A DNA stretch of 64,000 nt. Source: Calamus simplicifolius (lineage: Eukaryota; Streptophyta; Magnoliopsida; Arecales; Arecaceae). The stretch lies in the NCBI GenBank assembly GCA_900491605.1, contig UESW01004011.1:1119783-1183782 (forward strand). The letters run 5' to 3'. The position numbers and the translations under genes are program-made. Of the stretch, positions 12,001-23,400 are shown one piece after another (positions within the stretch are counted from its first letter, which is position 1; each line of letters begins with the position of its first letter). Below the pieces are notes generated by a model that was not told where the DNA came from, made no database searches, and saw only the letters and a list, made by a program, of their open reading frames with translations.

Positions 12001-14394
12001 TGCATGGCTTGTTCGCTAAGGTTGGAATCTCATGATGAGTTAAGACTTTTACAGATAGAATGTCAGAGCTGGCTGGACTATATCTGCATCTTTTGATTAA
12101 GGGTGATTGGTACTTTACAGTAAGTAATCACCTTTTAAGGCTTATTTAGCCAGATTCATTAAATCTCCCTAATGACTTTTTGGGCTTCACTGGTTTGGAG
12201 ATTTGTGACTTTATGATATATTATGACTTTTGGAGCTCCATCTGATCAGGGCCATTAATGCTGTCTGATGGGTCATGACTTTTGGGGCCTCATCTAGTTA
12301 GTTATTAATGTTGTTTGATGAGCCGTTATTTTTTGAGTCTCATACTAAAACTGACGGTTCCTGTCTTATTAAACCGATATAGATCAAGGATAGTGGATGA
12401 GTTCGACTTTGCCCATGCAGAGGCTTGCTCGAAAGCTAGGATGAACCATGAAGATAAGACAGAAGGGGCACCGATGCCGCTCAGAAGCTGGGGCCACCTA
12501 GAAACCGTCTTGGTAGCTGGGGCCATCCAGGAGCCGTCTCGGACCGCCTAAGAACCGCCTTGGTAGATGGGGCCACCCAGGAGCCGCCTAGGGACAGCCT
12601 TTGTAGTTGGGGCCACCCTGGAGCTGTCTTGGGCCACCTAAGGACCGCTTTTGTAGCTGGAGCCGCCATGGGCCGCCTAAGGACCAGCTTTTCTAGCTGT
12701 GGCCACCCAGGAGCCGCTTCGGGCCGCCTAGGGACCGCCTTTGTAGCTGTGGCCACTCAGGAGCCGCTTCGAGCCGCCTAGGGACCGCCTTTGTAGCTGT
12801 GGCCGCTTCGAGCCGCCTAGGGACCGCCTTTGTAGTTGTAGCCGCCCAGGAGCCGCTTCGGGCCACCTAGGGACCGCCTTTGTAGCTGTCCCCGCCATCG
12901 GGTAGTTTTGGCCGTTAATTCACATGTGGCTTTTACCAGCCACATCAAATGCCCCCCCCCCCCGCTTCTGAGTCTTGGCACTCACGCATGCACTTGCCAA
13001 GAGAAAGGAGTGTAAAAAAAAATTCATTTAGTTGGATCTTGTGCATCATACACTAATGGAGGTGGGCATGTGCCCTCAGAGAAGTAGAGTCTCCTCGAAG
13101 TCCTTTCATTATTTAAGGAACAATATCGGGGGCAGCGCATCCCGCGAGCAGATTGAGGAAAATACCTCATAACCAGCAAGAAAGGTGAGGCATCATAATT
13201 GGATTGCTTTGGCAGTGTCCCATCATTGGGCATAGATCATGTCCCCTCTATAATTTGCGGACACATGGGCGATAGCTCCGCCCCCATACCTCTACTTGAC
13301 ATTATAATGAGCGAAACTTTCGAAATTTGGGTATTAATACTATCCCGCCCGTCTCTTCAATCTTCTAGTACCTTCATTATCTTCTCCGTGTTTTCTTCAC
13401 CCTCTGAATACTGAGTTTTTTTGCTTCCATTCCTTCGATTAAAGGTCAGTTTTTTTTGCCTTTATGTCTTTTTCTTTTCTTCCTCATGGATCCCCGCTTT
13501 GATAGAAAAGGTAAAAAAGCTTTGGTCGAACCCTCTAAAAAGGAAATCCTCCAGGCCCGTCGTCGGGCTCCTGGTGGCGTCTCCATCCGCGGTCGCCTGG
13601 TGATCGCTGCCCCAACTTCAACTAGGGACTCCTCTCCAGCACCCAGGGCTTCTCCTCCACCCCCTAAGGCATCGCCTTCATCATCTCGCTCGGCATCTCC
13701 TTCGATTATTGAGTCCGAATCCACAGGTCCAGAGGGAATACTCTCTATCATGAAGGACCGAGACATGGGAAACCTTAGGATGAAATACAACATACCCGAT
13801 AGTGTGTTTGTCCGTGCCTTGGCATGGTGACAAGGTAACCTGTAGTTGGTCTGGTGGAGTCGCTCTGTAAGAGGAATTCCTTAAGAGTGGACTTCGTCTC
13901 CCTTTCCACCCTTTCTTTCTGAACCTTTTAGATAGGTATGATCTCGTCCCGGCACAGTTAACTCCGAATTCCATTCGGATCATCTATGCCTTCATAGTTC
14001 TCTGCTATTTTCATGGTGCTTCTGCCCGAGTCTCCCTGTTCCGGATCTTGTATAAGCTTCGAAATCCTAAGAAAAATGGGTAGTGGAGCTTTGCTTTCCG
14101 ACCCAAAAGAGCCCTTAAATTAGATTTACCCTCTAAGGTTAAGGAATGGAAGTCTCGATTCTTTTATATTCATGTAGAGGGGGTGAGGACATCCTGAAGA
14201 TTTTCTGACATCAGTCCCAATAAGAATTCGGTCATAGAAGAAAGAGTTCGAGAGCTTTTCAACGCCCTTATATCTTCCATCATCCCCCCTATGCGGTGTT
14301 ACTATCGGAGGATAACCTCCGTGAAGCCCTCGTAGCGCCGGCGTCGCCGTCACCAACACCCGATAGCGCCACCTTCCCCGATTACTTGCCGCAG

Positions 14395-14427
<33 letters not shown>

Positions 14428-17400
14428 TTTTTTTTTTTTTGAACTCTATCTCTTTGTGCAAAGATGAGGTTCTCCCCCGACTTCTTCGTGAAGGGACTTA
14501 AGAAAAGAAAGAAGGCCGCCGATGATTCGGTGGGAGCGGCGCCCAAAAGCCTCGGCGGACAGAGCAGGGCGAGCCACCTCGACCCTCCGCGGCTTCGTCC
14601 GTGGCTCCTGAGGTCACCCTGGCGGGGGAATTGAGAAGGGAGGATCCCCTCGTCGAATCGTCCGCGGCAGGGGTTCCTCCTACTGAGGCTGAGGTGGATC
14701 CGCTGAGAGGACCCTCGGCCCCCGCCGAACCCGAGGGTGAGGTTGTGCCAAAAGCGAGAGCGGCAACACCTCCAGCGCGAGGAACTGGAGATGACTACTC
14801 CTCGGCCGCTCACTCAATTCTAGAGGAAGCGGGGGTGCCACTCGACGACGTTCCTCTCAGCCGACCGTCTAAGGTCACGGCGATGCGTCGAGGCCGTTTG
14901 GTGGAGTACCTTTTGAGTCACTCGACTCTTCCCAACTTTCAGGCTGAGCTTCGCCGCCAGCCGATGGAGAAGTCCCTTGATACCCTCTTCACCGCCGTCC
15001 TCCATGTAAATATGCTGATCTTTACCCCTTTGATTGAACATAGACTATATTCTAACCACTGGTGTGCGCAGATATCCAATGGTATTTTCGTCCTTCGGTA
15101 TGCCTGCACCGAAAGCTCCAGCAGTTGCTTGTGCGCCCAGTCCGAGCTGACTGCCCTTAAGGCCTAGGTTGATGAGTTGACCCAGGAACTGGCTGAGGTC
15201 AGGGCTCAGGGGGCGGCGGTGTCTGACGCACTGCAAGCCGCCAAGGAGGAAGGCCGATCCTATAAGGTCCAGGCCGAGGAGGCTGAAACGAGGGCCAGGG
15301 CTGCCGAGGCCAAACTGGCCGAAGCCATGTGTTGAGTTCCCTCACTTAGGCTCCACAACAATGGGTTCAACAACCTCCAACCTCACAAAATCTGGTTCAG
15401 AAATTTGATCAAACACCTGGAGTGCATCCAGAATTTGTCCCCTATGTGAGTAAAGATTTAATCCTTCGATCCTTGCCACCGTTTTTAGATGTTTGGGAGG
15501 TGGAAGAAAGCTTCTGACCACACCAATGATTACCCTTGGTTCTTTGCACACTTCACACAGATTTGAGAAGGTTTCCACATCAAGATCAATCACAAAATGA
15601 GATCTAACATGAACAAACCAGATTTGACAATAATGAAGAACACCACTTCAATAACCAACAAATCCCATCTATTATAAGCCTCCAAAATAAAAAAAAATAC
15701 AGCAGTAAAGAAAGATGATAGATAGATGAGATCTCCCCACTACAGCCCGTGGTTTGATCTCTCTAGCTCGGGAATAAACCTAGCCCCTTGCCAACCCAAG
15801 TAGACACCGTATTGCTATGTCGCTACCGATCTCAAGCTTGCCGATGAAGACAAACTCAAGCCGCCACAAGCACTCTCAAAGAGCTCCCAAAATGTCCAAG
15901 ATAAAAAACCCTAGCTCATCCACACATCCTTTTTATATGAACTCCCACAATGACCAAAATACCCATGACCCAACAAAACCATACAAACATAACAAAAGAC
16001 CCATACCAACATGACAAAAGACAAGATAAGATAATATGAAAGACATTATAAGGATCAACTAGTAGCATCAAGTGGGTTCAATGTGCTTCCTCCCGCTTTG
16101 TCCCAAATTTGTGCGCTCCTACGCCTTGGTGCTTCACAATTCCCTCCCCCTTCAAGAACTCCCTTGTCCTCAAGGAATAGGTTCGGAAATTGTTTGGCCA
16201 CATCCTCATGGTCTTCCCATATCGCTTCCTCTACCGGTAGCCCTTTTCAATGAATCAATACTTGCCACACGTCATTACTTTCCTTGCCTTTCTTATGCTT
16301 CCGATAACGAAGAACCGCTTTGGGCTTTAGTAATAGTGTTCCTTCCTCATCAAAAGAAGGCAGCTCTTCAACAACATACTCCGTTCTCCCATCATTTTCT
16401 TCAATGCAATCACATGAAACACAGGATGAAAGAGAGAAGATTCAGGCAATTCTAACTTATATGTTACCTCTTCAATGCGCTTCAACACCTTAAAAGGCCC
16501 ATAGTAGCGCTGTGAAAGCTTGACATTAAATCTCTTCTTGAGTGATTTTTGCCTGTATGGTTATAACTTGAGATATACATAGTCCCCGGGTTCAAAGCTT
16601 ACATCCCTCCTGCCTTGGTCATAATACTTTTTCATTCTATTTTGTGCCTTCATGAGTGCCTTCTTCACATTAGTAAAAACTTCATCTCTTGTTCTCAACT
16701 CATCCACCTCATCATTCTTGGCTCTTCCCTTTTCATAACTATTCAACATGGGAGGTGACCTTCCATATGTTACCTCGAATGGGCTTATATTGATGGAAGC
16801 ATGATATGTGGTGTTGTACCAATATTCAGCCCATGGAAGGTACTCTTTCCATCTTGATTGTTCATTATGACAATAGCACCTAGGATATTGCTCCAATGTC
16901 TGGTTCACCACCTCCGTTTGCCCATCCGTTTGGGGGTGATAGGATGAACTAGCTTTCAGCTTGCTACTTTGCAAAGTGAAGAGTTCTTGCCAAAAAGAAC
17001 TCATGAATAATGCTCCTCGATCCGTCATAATACTCCGTGGTATTCCATGCAACTTTACCACATTTTCAATCAAAAATTTTGCTACACTACTAGCGGTGAA
17101 AGGATGCCGAAGAGGTATAAAACGCGCACCTTTACTCAATCTATCCACAACAACCAAGATGGCTTCATGTCCTCTACTCGTCAGTAGTCCTTCCACAAAG
17201 TCCATAGAGAGATCTTCCCAAATCCTTGATGGTATTGGTAATGGTTGTAGCAAACCCATTGGAGCCCTTTGATCATATTTAACTTTTTGGCATATGTCAC
17301 ATTTGGCCACCATTTCCTTCACCTCCTTCTTTAAGCCCTCCCAATAGAAGAATTGTTTCACCTTAAGATATGTTCTTAACCATCCGGAGTGTCCCCCCTC

Positions 17401-20400
17401 TTTGCTATGATGGAAATGAGTCAATATCTCCTCCCGCAGCCCCGGTACACATGGAACATAAATGCAATCACCATAGTACAGCAATCCACTCCTCATTTTG
17501 TAGCCCTCAACTCCCATCTCTCTTTTCTCAAGCTTTTCACAAATCTCCAATGACCTCTTGTCAAGTTACACCGCTTCACGCACCTTGTCCCAAACCTCCC
17601 ATTCAGCACCACTAAAAGCATGCAAACTTGCTTCATTTTCAGTATAAACCGTCCACAACATAGAGCTCCCTTCCTTCCTGGATAAAGCATCGGCCACCTT
17701 GTTTTCCTTCCCCGATTGGTTGACTAAGTTATACTCAAAACCCAACAACTTTACCATGAATTTTTGCTGCTCTGGTGTGACAATTTTTTGCTCTAAAAGA
17801 TGCCTCAAAGGTTGTTGATCCGTCACAATTGTGAACCGCCTACCCAAAAGATATGGTCTCCAAACTTTGACTGCATGTATTACCGTTAACATCTCATGGG
17901 CATATGTGCTCCAAGTTTTCTTTATAGGACCCAACGCTTTGGAAAGGAAAGCTAATGGTCTTCTTTCTTGCACTAACACTGCTCCAATTCCTTCCCCACT
18001 AGCATCGGTATACACTTCGAAAGGCTTCTCAAAATTTGGTAGTGCCAAAACCGGAGTTTGAGTCATAGCCCGCTTCAAGTCTTCAAATGCTTGTTTCGCC
18101 TCATCACTCCAAACAAAACTATCTTTTCCCAACATGGATGTTAAAGGTTTAGCAATCAGCCCATAGTTCTTCACAAACCTTCTATAGTAGCCGGTGAGTC
18201 CCAAAAATCCCCTCAATGCAGTGATATTGGAAGGTAGTGGCCAATCCACCATAGTTTCTATCTTCTTGTTATCAACCTTCACCCCATTTCCAGAAATGAT
18301 ATGTCCAAGATACTCCAACTCTTCTTGAACAAACTCACATTTTGCTAACTTGATGAAGAAATGGTGCTCCTCCAACAACCCAAGCACCATCTCCAAATGA
18401 CCAACATGTTCTTCCATAGACTTGGAGTATATAAGAATGTTATCAAAAAATACTAGCACAAATTTGCGTAAGAAAGGCTTGAATACCTCATTCATGGCGG
18501 CTTGAAATGTGGAGGGGGCGTTGCACAACCCAAATGGCATGACAAGGTATTCATAGTATCCCGAGTGTGTTCTGAAAGCCATTTTGTGCACATCATCTTT
18601 CTTTGTTCTGATTTGATGGTACCCCGCTCTCAAATCCAATTTGGTGAAGACCACCGCACCATATATAACTCATCCAACATCTCATCCACCATGGAAATGA
18701 AAAAACGGTCCTTCACTGTAGCTTCATTTAGGGCCTTATAGTCGGTGCAAAACCTCCATGAACCATCCTTCTTCCTTACCAACAACACCGGTGAAGAGAA
18801 GGGACTAGTACTGGGTCGAATCAACCCTTGGTTCAGCATTTCTTCCACTTGGCGTTCTATTTCTCCTTTCTGAAAATGGGCATAACGATAAGGGAGAACA
18901 TTCACAGGTCTTGTCTCATCCTGTAGAACAATTCGGTGATCAAAGGACCTACTTGGTGGCAACCCATTTGGTAGCTCCAAAACATTTTTGTGCTCTTCAA
19001 TCACACGCCTTATTGAAGTAGGTAGTTGCTGCAATTTTTCTGCTTCACCCTCTTCACCTTGCTTCCCATCATCTCGTGCTTGATTGGTATTTGCTAGTAC
19101 AATGACAAAACAACATGCACCACCCCGGTATAATTTTTTCATCATATTTGCTTCACATTGTTGAATTTCTTTGAAGATTAGTGCTTTCCAAACCCTCTTT
19201 TTGCCACCAAATTTGAATTCCATTATCATAGACCCATAGTCGGTCAACACCCTTCCAATACTCTTCAACCAAGCACTTCCAAGTACTATATCTAAGCCCA
19301 CAATAGTGATGACATACAGATCCGTAACAATCTTAACACCTTGAACATTGATCTTTACATCCCGCACCACCTCATCAACATTTCAGCTTTTCTCCATTGG
19401 CAACCTTTATCTCAAATGGTTCAATCGCTACTCCCCGGAGTCCAATCTTCTTAATAATGTTAGCATTAACAAAGTTGTGAGATGACCCACTATCCACCAA
19501 CAAAGTTACTTTATGTTTTCCAATCCATGCCATGAGCCGCATAGTGGATGGTGCTTTTACCCCTGACATAGCATGAAGGGACAACTCCGCTTTCTCTTCC
19601 TCCAATGCCACTCCATGGCCCACTTCATCTTCGGATTCACCATTGGAATTTTTAGCACCTTCATCATCGCTATCATTCACAATCATGAACACTTGGCTCG
19701 TCTTGCACTTATGTTCCTTACTCCACTTTTCTCCACACTTGAAACACAACCCCTTCTTTATACGTTCTTGTACTTCATCTTTGGATAGTTTTGTTACCTC
19801 CTTTTTGCCTTTGGTGAGTTCTTCCAAAATTTCTTTTCGTTTCCAAAGTGCTTTGGATAACTTTTCAACTTGCCCATCCTTGCCTTGACATTTTTCAGCA
19901 TAGTAGCTATCTTCCAAAATTTTCACCATCTTCATTGCCTCTTGTAGACGCCTTGGTTGTTTCAATTTGAGTTCCCTAGCCAACCATGGTTTCAATCCTT
20001 CAAGAAAGCCCCCATAAGTGCCTCTTCTGACCAACCCCTCACCAACGTTTGGAGCCGTCTAAACTATTCAATGTAACTTTGCACATTTCCTTCTTGTTTC
20101 AGTTTGGCTAATTGCCCATGGTGATTTACCACCAGGGATGGTCCCCAATGTTCCATGAATTCATGTTCAAAGGCCATTCAACCAAGTCTCCTTCCTTTTT
20201 GTTCAAATCTGAATTTGAGTCACCGCCACCATTTACTAGCCTTCCCATCCATGAAGAAACAAGCCACATCTACCCTGTCATCTTTAGGCACCTCATACAC
20301 ATGAAAATAGTGTTGGGCTTTGTCCAACCACTCATGAGGATCTCCACCATCAAAGCGAGGAAAATCAATCTTTAGTTTTCTTGGTTTCTGATCATGGTAA

Positions 20401-23400
20401 CTCCCATCCCTTCTATCGTGTCCATCTCTATTCCCACGCCATCCATGTCTCCTTCGTGGCCCATTGTGATGCCCATGACCAACGGTCCTCCTACGCAATG
20501 GCCGCCCATCATCAGAAGCCTCGCTGCCCTCTTCATGGGAGTCCCAATCATTCTGCCTATGCCTATGGTAAGAATTCCGTGAATATGCTGAATTATCAAG
20601 CCATCTCTCCACTGCAATTCCTCTGCCTTCAACTCTGCCTCCCCACCTCCTTTCTTCCCATTCCGGCTCCTCATGCCTTGATCTTTCCGAATCAGAGTCA
20701 CCATAAGATGCATACCTTTTATTTGCATGTCGCCTAGTGGGTCCAGAATTGTTGGACCGTCTATCCCTTCTCTCCCCATCATGTTCCACACTTCTTCGCT
20801 CCATGCGCTCCCTTCTCTCCGTGGTGTTAAGGGAGAGTTGATTAATGGTGGCCTTCATTTCAGCTAATGCTGCCATAATTTCTTTTTGGTTCTCCTCCAA
20901 TGCTTCGAACCTCGCTCGGTTAGAGCCATGTGTTGCTTCCCGCTCCATGACTTCCCACAACCAAAAGAGGTACCTTGAGTCCCCCGCTGCGATGCAATCT
21001 CAATGAAAGCACCAAAGTTGTTGAGTTCCCTCACTTGGGCTCCACAACAATGGGTTCAACAACTTTCAACCTCACAAAATCTGGTTCATAAATTTGATCA
21101 AACACCTGGAGTGCACCCAGAATTTGTCCCCTTTGTGAGTGAAGATTTAGTCCTTCGATCCTTGCCACTGTTTTTAGATGTTGTTCGGGAGGTGAAAAAA
21201 AGCTTCTGATCACACCAATGATTACCCTTGGTTCCTTGCACACTTCACACAGATTTGAGAGGGTTTCCATATCAAGATCAAGCACAAAAATGAGATCTAA
21301 CATGAACAAACCAGATTTGACAACAATGAAGAACACTTCAATAACCAACAAATCCCACCTATTACAAGCCTCCAAAATAAAGAAAAATGCAGCAGTAAAG
21401 AAAGATGATAGATAGATGAGATCTTCCCACTACAGCCCGTGGTTTGATCTCTCTAGCTCGGGAATAAACCTACCCCCTTGCTAGCCCAAGTAGACACCGT
21501 ATTGCTACGCCGCTACCGATCTCAAGATCGCCGATGAAGATAAACTCAAACTGCTACAAGCACTCTCAAAGAGCTCCCAAAATGTCCAAGATAAAAAACC
21601 CTAGCTCATCCACACATCCTTTTTATATGGACTCCCACAATGACCAAAATACCTATGACCCAACAAAACCATACAAACATAACAAAAGACTCATACCAAC
21701 ATGACAAAAGATAAGATAAGATAACATGAAAGACATTATATGGATCAACTAGTAGCATCAAGTAGGTCCAATGTGCTTCCTCCCGCTTTGTCCCGAATTT
21801 GTGCGCTCCTACACCTTGGTGCTTCACCACCATGTCAAGGCTAGAGCCGACAGAAGAGAAATTGGGGATGCCCTCCTTAGAGTGGATTATGCTGAGGATA
21901 GGGCGGACGCGGCTGAGTCTGAAGCCCGGGTCGCCATGGAAAAGCTGGCTTCTGCCAAGGCGGAGGTTTGGAAAGCTTTGGAGAAGTTGACCGCCGTTGA
22001 GGCTCAGGCTATGGAGAGGGTGGCAGCCGCCTAGGTCGAAGCTTTAATGAAGGTCAGCGCCGCTGAACACCGGGCTCGGGAGACGTGGACTCTATAAAGG
22101 TTCCACAGATTTTGTTGCTGAATTCAGCGAGGCGGCACTCAACGCCTACGCTCAGGGTTTTGAGAAGTGTAAGAAAAAAATCTCCCGGGCCTATAAATTA
22201 AATGGCCTTGAAGACATTCAGCCTGAGGATAAGGATGAGGGTTTGGACAGTGACGGTGCCAAGGATGGGCCATGACCCGCCAAGTCTTAGGTTTAGTTTC
22301 TTTCTTCTTCTTTCTACAATATCATGTGACCTGACCAACATTGGTCTTTTTTGTATGACAGTGAAATTAATGAAAAAAAAACGACTTCTTCGTTGGCAAT
22401 GCTTTGGTCTTTTGAGCAATCACACCTTTTGGCCTTTGAGTTTAATCAAAATATGCCTCCGTCTCCATAAATATGCTTAGAAAGTTGATGGCTTAACCGT
22501 GGTCCTTACAGGGGCGTTTGGGTTCGTATTTGCATCTTAGGCTTTTGCCAGGGTGCTCGTTGGCACCGATCGTTACCTTAGGGTATCATATCCTTAGGAT
22601 TTTTCGCACCGACCTGGGAGTTTGACTCGAGGCAGCGAGACCACAGGATTTGAACTACTGGGGGTTTCTTCTGCCGGCCCGGAGTGTCTATGATCACGGG
22701 ACCGCCAAGGTCTTTTTGAAAACTACCACAAAGGTTTCTCGCGCCGGCCTGGGAGTTTGACTCGAGGCCGCCGAGACCACAGGACTTGAACCACCGGGGG
22801 TTTCTTGCATCGGCTCGGAGTGTCTATGATCATGGGACCGCCGAGGTCCTTTTGAAAACTACCACAGGGGTTTCTTGCACCGGTCTGAAAGTTTGACTCA
22901 AGGCCGCCGAGACCACAGGACTTGAACCACCGGAGGTTTCTTGCGCCGGCCTGGGGTGTCTATGATCACGGGACCACCGAGGTTCTTTTAAAAACTATCA
23001 CAGGGGTTTCTCGCGCCGGCCCGGGAGTTTGACTCGGAGCAGCCGAGACCACAAGACTTGAACCACCGAAGGTTTCTCGCACCGGCCCGGAGTGTCTATG
23101 ATCACAAAACTGTCGAGGTCCTTTTGAAAACTACCACAGGGGTTTCTCGCGCCGACCCGGGGGTTTAACTCAGGGCTGCCGAGACCACAGGACTTGAACC
23201 ACCGGGGTTTCTTGCGCCGGCTCGGGGTATCTATGATCACGGGACCGCCGAGGTCCTTTTGAAAACTACCACAGGGATTTCTCGCACCGGCCCGAGAGTT
23301 TGACTCGAGGCCGCCTAGACCACAGGACTTGAATCACCGGGGGTTTCTTGCGCCGGCTCGGGGTATCTATGATCACGGGACCGCCGAGGTCCTTTTAAAA

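Larger units (their letters stand above)
13486..15329 (+). pseudogene. Tat-1 antisense extra ORF, 5' part (putative gypsy-type transposon protein)
   Basis: It starts at MDPRFDRKGKKAL and continues through a Pro/Ser-rich stretch and GPEGILSIMKDRD. After a stop at 13828 the domain block LPFHPFFLNLLDRYDLVP and AQLTPNSIRIIYAF follows. This block is typical of the plant protein family annotated as putative gypsy-type transposon (Transposase_28), known as an extra ORF of Tat elements. The part after 15150 is an Ala/Glu-rich coiled coil. Two GT/AG segments (14394-14463 and 15006-15071) look like introns. It is broken by several stops and by the chromovirus at 15329; its end resumes at 21835. Molecular role unknown. 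Confidence 0.75.
15330..21829 (-). mobile_element. Chromo-1: Ty3/gypsy chromovirus, complete but dead (6.5 kb)
   Basis: LTRs of 810 and 811 bp start TGTTGAGTTCCC. Perfect CCATG duplications lie at 15325-15329 and 21830-21834. Minus-strand order is gag with zinc knuckle, protease, RT, RNase H, integrase and a chromodomain, the layout of chromoviruses; size and LTR length suggest the Reina group. In the first 280 LTR bases I count about 16 substitutions and two indels between copies, so it is not very recent. It is inserted in the antisense ORF of Tat-1. Confidence 0.95.

Noticed and set aside
12481..12781. Open frames on both strands over the GC-rich minisatellite
   Set aside because: Caused by a repeat unit without stop codons; the sequence lies inside an LTR.
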